21,039 bases of DNA from AM-0621 sp964386705 (lineage in GTDB: Bacteria > Planctomycetota > Planctomycetia > Planctomycetales > Planctomycetaceae). The position numbers and the translations under genes are program-made. The stretch lies in assembly GCA_964386705.1 (NCBI GenBank), contig CAYLTY010000145.1:1-21039 (forward strand). Reading direction: 5' to 3'. Under the pieces are notes generated by a model. The model worked only from the letters and a program-made list of their open reading frames with translations. It did not search any database and was not told the DNA's origin. This document shows, one piece after another, positions 6,980 through 16,600 of the stretch (position 1 is the stretch's first letter; each line of letters begins with the position of its first letter).

Positions 6980-9148
6980 ATGATGACCGACACACCCACC
7001 ATGTTGAGCTTCAAAATCGCTGGCATGGACTGCGCTGAAGAAGTCGCGGTTCTGAAACGCGAAGTTGGTCCCGTAGTGGGCGGTGCGGAGTGGCTTGAGT
7101 TCGATGTATTACGCGGCCTCATGATCGTCACACCAGAGAAACCGATCACTGCTCAGAACGTCATCGACGCAGTAGTTCGCACGGGGATGAAAGCCGAGGT
7201 CTGGGACGAAGAAACGGGCAAGGCACCGACCGCTGTTGAACCTGATCGGTGGTGGCGTTCGACGCTCACGGTCGCCAGCGGTGCGCTGCTGGCTGCGGGA
7301 TGGCTGGCTCAGATAGCGACGGAAGGCTGGCGTACATTGCTCGGCGAGTCTGAAGTACCGCCTTCGCTCGTTGCACGTTTGCTCTTTGTCACTTCGGCAA
7401 TTGCAGGCATGACGCTTGTGCTGCCGAAGGCGTGGCTCAGCCTATTGCGCTGGCGACTCGATATGAATGTCTTGATGACCGTCGCGGTGGCGGGAGCCAT
7501 TGGCATCGGCGAGTATTCAGAAGCGGCCACGGTGGCATTTCTCTTCGCGGTATCGCTCGCCCTGGAAGCCTGGAGCGTTGGACGTGCTCGGCGAGCGGTC
7601 GAAGCGTTGATGAAGCTCGCGCCCGACACCGCTCACGTGCTGCAACCTGACGGCACCGAAGCCACGCTGTCAGCGAAGCAAATCAATGTTGGAGACACGC
7701 TGATCGTTCGACCGGGCGAAATGTTTCCCTTAGACGGGCGACTGGTCAAAGGCGAAACGTCAGTCAACCAAGCCCCTATCACTGGTGAATCTGTGCCGGT
7801 GGCGAAGAGGGTTGGCGATGAGGTTTTTGCGGGGACGATCAATCAAGACGGTGCTGTTGAAGTCGAAACAACGAAGCCCGCTAATGACTCAACGCTGGCA
7901 CGCATCGTTCGCATGGTTACTGATGCTCAACGCAAACGATCACCGACCGAACAATGGGTGGAAGTTTTCGCTCGCCGCTACACGCCGACCGTGATGGCTT
8001 TGGCCCTCGGCGTCATGTTTGTGCCGCCCTTGCTCATGGGTGCGGATTGGTCGCATTGGTTCTACCAAGGGCTGGTGTTGTTGGTGATTGCGTGCCCTTG
8101 TGCATTGGTGATTTCGACGCCGATCAGTTTTGTCGCCGCATTAGCCAGTGCCGCCAATCAAGGCGTACTCGTCAAAGGAGCTAGCTACCTGGAACTGGCC
8201 TCGAGGCTCAAAGCCATTGCACTCGACAAGACGGGCACCCTCACAGCCGGTCGCCCCGAAGTCAAAGAGGTGATTGCGCTGAGCGGCCACACCGAACACG
8301 AAGTCCTCGACATCGCCGCAGCCATCGAAGCTCGCTCACAACATCCACTGGCGCAAGCCATCGTTCGCCATGCCAATTCGCTCGGTCTCAATCCGCCATC
8401 AGCGGAAAACTTTCAAGCGATCTCCGGCAAAGGAGCGACTGCCAGGTTGGATGGTCAACCTGTCTGGATTGGCTCGCATCGAGCCTTCGAGCAACGCGGC
8501 GAGGAAACTCCCGAACTTCACGACCGCATGGAACAACTCGCTGCACGCGGTCTCAGTGTCGTGGTGATTGCCGCTCATGAACACGTTTGCGGCCTCATCG
8601 GGCTGGGCGATGCCATTCGACCCAATGCGAAAGACGCTCTTACAGCGATGCACCAAGCCGGCATTGAGCGGCTTGTCATGCTGAGTGGTGACAACTCCCA
8701 AGCTGCCGCAAGCGTAGCCGCGTCGGTGGGTATCGACGATGTTCGCGCCGAGTTACTTCCCGAAGACAAGGTTAAGGCGGTCGAGGAGCTTGTCGCACGT
8801 CACGGTATGGTGGCGATGATCGGCGACGGGGTGAACGACGCTCCCGCAATGGCCCGTGCCAGTCTCGGCATCGCAATGGGAGCCGTTGGCACCGACGCGG
8901 CACTGGAAACCGCCGACATAGCTCTGATGAGTGACGATCTTTCGCGTGTCGCCTGGCTCATCGAACACTCTCACCGCACGCAACGAATCATCCGCCAGAA
9001 CATCACGGCCTCACTCGGTGTGAAGGCGGTATTTGTGCTGCTCACACTTCTCGACCACGCAAGCCTCTGGAGCGCCATCGCTGCCGACACGGGTGTCTCA
9101 CTCGCGGTCGTCTTCAACGCACTGCGATTGCTCCGTTCTAAAGCATGA
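6980..9148 (+). CDS. Zn/Cd/Pb-type P1B heavy-metal-translocating ATPase (ZntA/CadA family)
   Basis: The 722-residue product is full length. It pumps divalent soft metal ions out of the cytoplasm using ATP. Order: an N-terminal metal-binding (HMA) domain with GMDCAEE (15-21), which keeps only the first cysteine of the usual CxxC; transmembrane helices; actuator TGES (268-271); the membrane metal site CPC (372-374) in IACPCALVIST; phosphorylation site DKTGTLT (416-422, D416); HP (455-456); hinge GDGVND (615-620); and final helices with K682 and D703 in AADTG, matching the Lys and Asp that mark Zn/Cd/Pb pumps as opposed to copper pumps. Two ATGs are adjacent (6980 and 6983); the GGAAG at 6975-6979 fits 6983 slightly better. 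It has its own upstream region, so is probably regulated separately from the genes at the left. Confidence 0.97.
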   Translation: MMTDTPTMLSFKIAGMDCAEEVAVLKREVGPVVGGAEWLEFDVLRGLMIVTPEKPITAQNVIDAVVRTGMKAEVWDEETGKAPTAVEPDRWWRSTLTVASGALLAAGWLAQIATEGWRTLLGESEVPPSLVARLLFVTSAIAGMTLVLPKAWLSLLRWRLDMNVLMTVAVAGAIGIGEYSEAATVAFLFAVSLALEAWSVGRARRAVEALMKLAPDTAHVLQPDGTEATLSAKQINVGDTLIVRPGEMFPLDGRLVKGETSVNQAPITGESVPVAKRVGDEVFAGTINQDGAVEVETTKPANDSTLARIVRMVTDAQRKRSPTEQWVEVFARRYTPTVMALALGVMFVPPLLMGADWSHWFYQGLVLLVIACPCALVISTPISFVAALASAANQGVLVKGASYLELASRLKAIALDKTGTLTAGRPEVKEVIALSGHTEHEVLDIAAAIEARSQHPLAQAIVRHANSLGLNPPSAENFQAISGKGATARLDGQPVWIGSHRAFEQRGEETPELHDRMEQLAARGLSVVVIAAHEHVCGLIGLGDAIRPNAKDALTAMHQAGIERLVMLSGDNSQAAASVAASVGIDDVRAELLPEDKVKAVEELVARHGMVAMIGDGVNDAPAMARASLGIAMGAVGTDAALETADIALMSDDLSRVAWLIEHSHRTQRIIRQNITASLGVKAVFVLLTLLDHASLWSAIAADTGVSLAVVFNALRLLRSKA

Positions 9149-9268
9149 CCTTCTTCTGACTTCTCGAAGAGTTGAATGTCCGCCGTCCTCTGCGTTCCTT
9201 GAAGGAGGGCCGTCGCAAAATCCGACCTGTTGCCCCAAGTTGGCGAGGGCGTTTGCTCTGCGATTTCC

Positions 9269-9421
9269 TCATCCGCTAGGGAGCAGCGCGATGATGTATC
9301 CAGAGTTCTGGATTAGCAGTTGCTGTGCCAGTCGGAGTGAGAGTCGAGGCCACTCTAGTTGTTCGGTAGCCTTCCCCGTGACTGAAGCTGCGGCAAGGTT
9401 AGCAAATGAAGTCATAGGCAC
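9269..9421 (-). CDS. Possible 50-residue ORF downstream of the NTPase-nuclease gene
   Basis: A GTG at 9421 follows AGGGAG (9427-9432 on the - strand) at ideal spacing, 18 bases after the NTPase-nuclease stop, so it would be translated from the same mRNA. The peptide starts VPMTSFANLAAASVTGK, contains TEQLEWPRLSLRLAQQLL and ends YIIALLPSG; the second half could form an amphipathic helix. I recognise no family, and 50 codons can be open by chance. An ATG two codons later is an alternative start. The 120 bases between its stop and the ATPase gene's stop at 9148 show only a short TCCTT-G-AAGGA repeat at 9196-9206 and no clear terminator. Confidence 0.3.
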   Translation of the reverse strand: MPMTSFANLAAASVTGKATEQLEWPRLSLRLAQQLLIQNSGYIIALLPSG

Positions 9422-9439
9422 GACAACTCCCTCGGTCGA

Positions 9440-12400
9440 TCATTTTACCCATTGAAGATCCCACACCACCGGGGTGATCCGTATTGCCGGGTTTTCATTT
9501 GTAAATAGCGTTGCTTGACTTCGAAAGGCGTGCTCAAGTGTATGAATCGTAGTTGGCTTCTCCGGCGGGCGTCCTGCCGATTTGCTCCACGACACATTAT
9601 TGCCAATCCATCCAATGAGATATATCCCGTGAGTTCGCTGCTCCTTCAAAAGATAAACCTCACCCAGTTGCTCTCGAAGAGCATTGCAGACCTTGCCGTG
9701 CTTCGAATCCTTGTTATCCGACCATTTTACCTCAATGACAACTTCTGCCCAACTACGGCCGATGGTCGGTGCTGAGACTAGGATATCAGTTCGACTACGA
9801 AAGTAGCCTTGAGCTTCTCGATGAAACCTGATGGTGGTTTCCTGGCCGGTGATTCGTCCGGGCAGGATGTCGTTCAGCCTACACTCAACATAAGCCTGCA
9901 ATGCTGACTCGTGCCGTCGGCGCTCTTTCTCTGACGTTTCACCAGGCAAGTACAGCATTTCGATGAATCGCGGGGCTTGTTGACCAATCTGCCGCAGGCG
10001 ATCGACTAGGGCATCGTGTAGGTCCGCAGAATTGCGGATTATATGAAAGTCTGCATTCTCAAGAAGTCGCACGACTTGCTCAAACGGTAGGTAAGGCGAT
10101 GGCTCCAAGGCGGCGATAGTCGCCTCTCGCTGAAGCTGGCGTTCGATCCAGGAGTTCAGAATAGGGAACTCTTGGGCCAATGCAGTCAAGGCGTCTCGAT
10201 CACCCGGTCCATTCCGATCAAAGACTAGACGGCAAATGCTCCAACGGACACTCACATATTCCGCGTCCACAGTACCGATGCCCGCTTGGCTATTGTCGCA
10301 TTCGATTGGAAAAGACTGATGAATCATTCGCGCGAGCTTGATCAGCCGGTCCAATGTCCACGCTGGACGGTCCAATCCGACGGGTCTGTGATCCGAATAG
10401 AAGCATCGCAATTCTGAAAAAAGCGATTTGCCACGTCTGTTAAACTCGTCCTCTAACCACGGCCATGCCAACTCAGGTTCTAGACGGAGTAGCCCATCCA
10501 AAGCGGCAGTCCAAAAGCAACCGTGAGGCTCACCGTGAATAACCTGTTCTAAGACAGCGAGCGCTGCATCTGGCGCGTTCTTTGTGAGTATTTTTAGTAG
10601 CTGTGCTCGACCATCCTCTGCAAATTGGGCATCTTGAACAATTTGGCACAACGCACTGGAAAATCGGGGACTCCAAAGTTGAAGAGGGTAGTTAGTTGCG
10701 GCGGTACTTACCCCATCTCGCATAGATCGAAGCTCACGATGTACCGCTTCTATCGCAACATCCTCTGTAGCAGTTGATGAAACCTCGTGGCATAGAAAAA
10801 CGACCTCGTTCCATGACTCGTGCCACATGAAATACGAGCATGGCAACCATTTTCGAATCAATTCGTCAGTCAGTTTGAACCCGGTATCATTCTGCCGCAA
10901 AACGGCTACAAACGACCAACTTTCGTATAAAACGACCGTCGGGAAGGAGCTTCCATCAGGAATCGGAGTCGATTCACAATGATGCAATGCCTCACGGCAA
11001 AGACTCAAAACGCGCTGCCTTATTTCTTCCGACAGGTCGCCCCACTGTCCGGAGAGAGCTCGAGGACGCCATTGGTCCCGACCAAAGCAGTAGCAGGAAA
11101 GCTGCCAGAACTGCTGTTGTAACACGGGTGGGTCACGTTCGAGCGTCTTGTTGACTGCGTCAACTAGCGGAATGGGAACGGGCTTCTGCCATCGCCTCTC
11201 TCCTTCTGCTTTTCGTTGCTCTTCTTTAGCTTGCCACTCAATCCTTTGTTGGTCCAGTATACTAGTAAGACCCGGCCGATGGCGTTCAATGAATTGGCGT
11301 AGGAGTTCGCGATGAGATACAAAGCTGTCGCTCCAAGAAAGTCCGTACAAATCTGTCCACAATTCTGGACTGGACTTCGCAAATGCGAGCGAATGCTTCA
11401 ATAGCCAATCGACATCCTCAGGCGCGAGGAACCAGTGCAATGCTCCAAAATGAGTCAGCTGGCCCTTACCCAACAACTTGTAGCCTTGGAGGACGTAGCT
11501 GCGTCTCGTCTCACGGGACTTGCGTATGGCTGGAATGAAGTTGAAAGAAGTCAAAAAGTCGTCATACCAACCGGCAAGCGCTAGTGGAACCAACGACTTC
11601 AGATCAGCCGTCGTCGCCTCCGGAGCTTCGATGAGCAGGCTCAGTGCTTTGTCCAATAAATCATGACGGGTTTGGTCGCGCCTACGGCTAGAGTCCTTTC
11701 GCCTTTTCAGTTGCGTGACCTCAAATGCAACTACCGCACCGGCTGCTGGAAGTGTCAGATCCTCAGTCAGTCTGTAGAAGAGGACGTGAGGTTCATCTAG
11801 CGTGTCGCCACTGGGGACTAGTGGCATGGCGTGCTGTGCGACTTTCGGGATATCCCATAACTCGCGACGCAAGAAGTGGTAAATCAGTGTGGCCTTCGTG
11901 TACTTGTCGATGCGGGATCGGCTAGGCAATGTGGTGTAAGCGTCTAATTCAAGTAGCTCCGCATTAGAAGCGAGGTCGCAGACTAGCCGAGTGGCTGCTT
12001 TTCGCAGCTTAATGCCGCATTGGCCGTCGCAGACAATTCCGATGGCTTGGCCGACAACTTCTCGCGAGTCGGTTGCAAGAGCAACATCAATCAGCATTGC
12101 TTGCTGCGCTTCCGATGTATTGCGATCGGATAAGCGGCGCGCCAGTTCAGCGCCAATCCCGGCTACTGTTAGGTTCTCAAAGCCTTTGTTAGTCCAGATG
12201 TCGAGACCCGTTGTTGACCGATCAGCCAAGTCACCGAGTCGGTCGAGAATCAGTCGAGCTTCTAATAACGAATATGGGTTACTGTCTGGCGAGTGCGGAA
12301 CACCACCTTCCAGTTCCACCAACCAACTCTGGATTTCTTTACCGAACTCGGACACAAGGGTCAGAAGGGATAACAACTCATAGTGCCTGGCTACAATTCT

Positions 12401-13501
12401 ACCATCTTCACCCGTAACTAGAGGTTTCAGTCGAGTCAAAGGCACGTTTTGCAGCCCAAAGGCGCACATCCACTCCTGAACATGCTTCTGCGCAAATCGT
12501 TTTCCTTCGCGGAACATCGCCGTTTGAATCGCCTCTTTGGCCGCAATCCGGCGTCTCCGATCTGATTCGTCGACGATGTTGATGAACTCGTCCACCTGGT
12601 GAATGCCGTCAAGTTCCCCATCACACACTTCACTAATTCCGGCAAACGTCATCACGGCGGCGACTCTCGCAGCAGCTGTGAAGCGGTCTTCAGCGTGCTC
12701 ATTTGCTCCTCTGCGACGAAGAGGATTGCTGCTCTTCTCGCGCAGCAATTCCATCAGAACTCCGCGCCATACATCTTTAATGGTCATGTCTTTCTTGCGG
12801 TTGTTCTTGATGTAACAGAATGCGGCTGGGAGCGCACTTACCTTCTGTAATCCGTACTTTCGTACCACCTGTAGTGTCTCAGAGAAGATTTGGTCATCGC
12901 CGGTCCACTGCCTAGCGTCCTCGCGTCCCCACTCCAAAAGATCGACGTCGATATAGCCGTCACCAAACAGTGCCTGCATCTTGCCTGCGAAGCGTTCCAA
13001 GAACTGCTCTGCACGGCTGAAGGCAATTACACGCAGGCGACTCCTAGAGCCTTCAGGGAGTGACTCAATTTGCTCAACAATCGCATTCCAGAGATTTGGC
13101 GCGACCAGTTCGCCTTCATCCATAGAGTCAATTAGCCAGCACGCTTGGGCGTCACTGTCTTTCCATTCGTCCCACTGTCTTGGGAGTAGCTTGCCTTGCT
13201 GCGAGTGATCCTGAAGTTGCTTGCTCCAGACAAAGGCTCCAAGATCGAGGTCAGCTTCGTGACCGCAGATCGCATCAAATAAATATGATTTGCCAAGCCA
13301 CGGCCGTCCACGGATTACAATCGCTCGTGCGTTGGCGTGAAGGAGTTCAGAGAAGCTCATCGCGGGGCATGAGGGATCAATGAAACCATCGCCATCGAAG
13401 ACTACGTCTCGACGCAGGCTCGATGGCAAGAACCTACGTGTAATGTCGGATGCCTGATAACGCTCTTCCAACTCAGACCCTCCCCTGAACGGAGCAGCCA
13501 T
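9440..13501 (-). CDS. NACHT/STAND-like P-loop NTPase with C-terminal PD-(D/E)xK nuclease signature
   Basis: The product is 1353 residues. Near the N-terminus, AIVIRGRPWLGKSYLF holds a Walker A (GRPWLGKS, 65-72) with Pro-Trp in place of the common small residues. CWLIDSMDEG (121-130) matches the hhhDxhDE Walker B of NACHT-type STAND NTPases, and LRVIAFSR (156-163) is a plausible sensor strand. A long, apparently helical middle of nearly 1,000 residues has no domain I recognise; it may be a repeat scaffold for target sensing. At the C-terminus RTDILV (D1239), VVIEVK (E1257, K1259) and a following REQLGEVYLL (Q1278) match the D...ExK...Q pattern of PD-(D/E)xK nucleases. By inference it is an NTP-controlled nuclease, probably in defence. 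It lies 132 bases downstream of the helicase gene on the same strand. GAGAGG abuts the ATG; no other start is available in frame. Confidence 0.93.
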   Translation of the reverse strand: MAAPFRGGSELEERYQASDITRRFLPSSLRRDVVFDGDGFIDPSCPAMSFSELLHANARAIVIRGRPWLGKSYLFDAICGHEADLDLGAFVWSKQLQDHSQQGKLLPRQWDEWKDSDAQACWLIDSMDEGELVAPNLWNAIVEQIESLPEGSRSRLRVIAFSRAEQFLERFAGKMQALFGDGYIDVDLLEWGREDARQWTGDDQIFSETLQVVRKYGLQKVSALPAAFCYIKNNRKKDMTIKDVWRGVLMELLREKSSNPLRRRGANEHAEDRFTAAARVAAVMTFAGISEVCDGELDGIHQVDEFINIVDESDRRRRIAAKEAIQTAMFREGKRFAQKHVQEWMCAFGLQNVPLTRLKPLVTGEDGRIVARHYELLSLLTLVSEFGKEIQSWLVELEGGVPHSPDSNPYSLLEARLILDRLGDLADRSTTGLDIWTNKGFENLTVAGIGAELARRLSDRNTSEAQQAMLIDVALATDSREVVGQAIGIVCDGQCGIKLRKAATRLVCDLASNAELLELDAYTTLPSRSRIDKYTKATLIYHFLRRELWDIPKVAQHAMPLVPSGDTLDEPHVLFYRLTEDLTLPAAGAVVAFEVTQLKRRKDSSRRRDQTRHDLLDKALSLLIEAPEATTADLKSLVPLALAGWYDDFLTSFNFIPAIRKSRETRRSYVLQGYKLLGKGQLTHFGALHWFLAPEDVDWLLKHSLAFAKSSPELWTDLYGLSWSDSFVSHRELLRQFIERHRPGLTSILDQQRIEWQAKEEQRKAEGERRWQKPVPIPLVDAVNKTLERDPPVLQQQFWQLSCYCFGRDQWRPRALSGQWGDLSEEIRQRVLSLCREALHHCESTPIPDGSSFPTVVLYESWSFVAVLRQNDTGFKLTDELIRKWLPCSYFMWHESWNEVVFLCHEVSSTATEDVAIEAVHRELRSMRDGVSTAATNYPLQLWSPRFSSALCQIVQDAQFAEDGRAQLLKILTKNAPDAALAVLEQVIHGEPHGCFWTAALDGLLRLEPELAWPWLEDEFNRRGKSLFSELRCFYSDHRPVGLDRPAWTLDRLIKLARMIHQSFPIECDNSQAGIGTVDAEYVSVRWSICRLVFDRNGPGDRDALTALAQEFPILNSWIERQLQREATIAALEPSPYLPFEQVVRLLENADFHIIRNSADLHDALVDRLRQIGQQAPRFIEMLYLPGETSEKERRRHESALQAYVECRLNDILPGRITGQETTIRFHREAQGYFRSRTDILVSAPTIGRSWAEVVIEVKWSDNKDSKHGKVCNALREQLGEVYLLKEQRTHGIYLIGWIGNNVSWSKSAGRPPEKPTTIHTLEHAFRSQATLFTNENPAIRITPVVWDLQWVK

Positions 13502-13557
13502 CCTCTCGCCACCGATACTGCTCCATTCTGTGTACTGTTCGACGCTACTTTTCTAAC

Positions 13558-13572
13558 TCGAAACGATTTCGA
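13558..13572. promoter_or_regulatory. Inverted repeat between the two giant genes
   Basis: TCGAAA (13558-13563) and TTTCGA (13567-13572) are exact reverse complements around CGA; an outer ACTC/GAGT pair (13556-13559 and 13577-13580) gives a second possible fold. It lies in the 132-base gap, about 57 bases upstream of the NTPase-nuclease start. It could be an operator or an mRNA processing or attenuation hairpin. No T-run follows in the - direction, so a strong terminator is unlikely. Confidence 0.25.
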
Positions 13573-13633
13573 TTTTGAGTTGATGGAGAGGGATGCAATG
13601 AGACTAAACAATGCAAGAGAAACATCGAATTAA

Positions 13634-16600
13634 CTAAACTTCATCCATTCCAGAAGCAATTCGGTCACCGATCCACCTCAAGTGCCCAACCTGAAGAAGA
13701 TCATTAAGCGACGTTTCTAAGCGTTGCCGGATGTGCTTCCCCGTCCGGGCAAAACCAAGAGCGCGAGACGTCTGCTGAATCAGTCCTTCGAGGTCGATGG
13801 CTCCTCCGCGTCTGACAATGCCGTGAAAGGTCTCCCGCAGGTGGTTTTCCGGCACGTCCTTGATCGCCTTGAAGACTGGACCTGCTGTGTCCTGAGGCAC
13901 TTCGTAGCGGGGGGCCAAGTCCACCAAATCTTCGTCGAGCGTTGACTCTCGATCCGTGGTTCGCGTTGTCTGAGGCACACTAGCCCGCTCGTAAGCGGCG
14001 AGGACCCGGTCGATTTGACGTTCTGGACTGCGAATCCAATCTGTAGACCAGATGCGAATAATGTTCCAACCTAAGCTCTCAAGAACATTCTGACGAATGC
14101 GATCACGGTCGCGAGCCGTCTTGGATGAATGATAGGTGGCACCATCACATTCGATACCCAAACAAAATTCGCCAGGGCGCTGTGGATGTTTTAGCGCCAT
14201 GTCGATCCTAAATCCGCCGCAGCCAACTTGTGAAACAGGATGCAGGCCCCGCGCGACGAGTGCCGCGGCGACTTCCTGCTCAAACGTGGACTCGGCTTCT
14301 CCGGTGATCGAGCTGATTTCGCGGGCCAATGAATCGACGCCTCGTTCCGCGTATTCGAGATAACCCTTGAGAAGATTTGCCCCTAAGCTGGTGCTGCCAG
14401 CAAGGTCGAGATCGGCTGCCTTCACCGAAGCAATTAGAACTACTTCTTCCCGCGCTCTAGTGACCGCGACATTTAAGCGGCGTTCGCCACCGGACTTGGT
14501 AAGCGGACCGAAGTTCTTCAGGAATTTACCAGCTTCGTTGTAGCCATAGCCCATCGAGAGAAGGATAACGTCCCGTTCGTCTCCTTGGACATTTTCGAGA
14601 TTCTTGACAAATAGAGGCTCCGAAAGTCCGGCATTGAATAGGGCATCCACTTCCGGGTACTTGCGGCGGCGTTCAAAGATAGCATCCTCGATCGCCACCT
14701 GCTGAGACTGGTTGAATGCAATAATCCCTACTGATATTTCAGGTCGTGCTCTGAGATGCCGCACGACAAGATCGGTGACCCGTTCCGCTTCGGGACGATT
14801 CGCTCGATCGATCCAGCGGCCTTGGGGAACAAACTCCAACCGGACCGCATCACTGCTGGCATCGCGGATGCTGGGAAAGGTCACCAAATCTCCGCTGTAA
14901 AAATGCCGGTTTGAAAACGCGATCAGCGGTTCACGCCGACTGCGGTAATGCCAACGTAAACCGCGACCGGGCATACCGATGGATTTGCATAGACTTAGGA
15001 TGCTTTCGAAATCACCGATGTCAGCATCTTCTTCGTCACCAGCTTCGATGTCGGCTCGGTTGAAAAAGTTTGTTGGTGGCAATTGCTTTTCGTCACCGGC
15101 GACAATGAGTTGAGTTCCCCTGTAAATGGCTCCAACAGCGTCCCACGGAAAAACTTGGGACGCTTCGTCAAAGATCACAAGATCGAAGCGGAGTTCGTCA
15201 GACTGAAGAAACGTGCTGACCGACAACGGACTCATCATGATGCAGGGCTTGAGCCGTTGCAGGACGCTCGGGATCTCGGCGAATAACTTTCGCAAGGGGA
15301 GTTGCCGCCGCTTCTTCTGGATTTCGCGCTGCAAGATTCCCAGCTCAGACGTTGCTTCGGCGAACCATCCAGAACGAGGACGGTCGTCTCGGCCCAGTTG
15401 ATACTGGCGAATTCGCGAAGCGGCTACTCGGACCTCCCATTCGTCGAGTTTGCGGAAACGCTCGCGCGATTGTTCATGTGACGCGAGATCGAATTCCCCC
15501 AGCAGTCGATCCTCGGTGGCGAAATGATCAAAAACCTGACGAAAGAAGCGAGCAGCAACGACACTCTTGGTTTCTTCTGGAGAATATCTCCCTGACAGAA
15601 GTTCCTCGATGATGCCCCCAAAACCCTGTTCTTCCATGTCACGCCGCCATCGGGAGAACTTGAGCCATTCATCCAGTGATCCCATCGCCGAACGAAGCCC
15701 TAGCAGGAAATTGCTGAGTAACTCCAAGGGCATATGGGGTATTGTGAGCCCCTGTCCTGTTTCAGACTGAAACGAAAACACCGAGCGCAGGAACTTCAGC
15801 GATTCTGAAAAATCACCCGCCAGCACTTTCTGGCAAGTGTCTATGGCGTTGGCCACCTCTTGACGCGTGTTCGGCGATGTGGCGACGGCGTGCGTCAACG
15901 GCGTAAGAGTACCGGCAGTTGCCTGTTCCAAGAGCCACGCGGCCTCCGCATACCCACCTTCAAGAAGATCAAACTCCAAGTCCACGTTCCATTCGCTGAG
16001 GACCGCCAAACAATCCTGCTGTTCGCGCAGCTGCGACCGTATTCCTTCAACTGTGGACTCAGCGATCGCCAACGAATCAATGTCCAGGTCAGCCTCCGGC
16101 AGAAGTATCGGCAATAATGAAGTGAGCAGCCGATACCGCTCCTCGATTTCGGGCAAGACGGATTGCGCCGCAGATCGCAAGTCTGCCAGCGGTTGACGAA
16201 CAAGCTCCTCGGCGGCGAGCTTTTCCCCCAATAATTCAAACTGCGGAGCAACTTCTTGGAGTGCCGTGAGGAATGATCGATAACCCAACTCCAATTCCTC
16301 TGCGCTCTTGCTCAACATCGCAGAATCGAATTGGTCAGGTCGGCAAAGTATGTCCTGATACTTTTCCAGCGACGGGACGAGTTTGCCCATTCGCTCGATC
16401 GCCTGAATGCTGCGTTCCACGCGTTGCCACACAGCTCGATCCATTGGCGTTGCCTCAGGCGGCAATAGATCAATGAGCATGCGATACTGCGCAGTCGTCT
16501 CAGCATGGAACTCGGAGAATCGCTTTGCGAGTCGGCAATCTTCAACCAAGGTTTTGAGCGTTCGTGGCGCGACAGTGTAAGCGGGTGCTAACGCCTGATG

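Noticed and set aside
9148..9290. 44-codon Arg-rich frame on the - strand overlapping the stop of the 50-residue ORF (ATGA)
   Set aside because: The stop/start overlap is suggestive, but there is no ribosome site and the composition is Arg/Ser-rich, as in chance frames.
9033..9455. 140-codon open frame on the + strand
   Set aside because: The first third is out of frame within the metal ATPase C-terminus, and the rest is Ser/Cys-rich low-information sequence opposite the small - strand ORF.
13402..13611. 69-codon open frame on the - strand spanning the gap between the giant genes
   Set aside because: It overlaps the first 100 bases of the NTPase-nuclease gene in another frame and shows no motif; a 26-codon ATG frame in the gap is equally unsupported.
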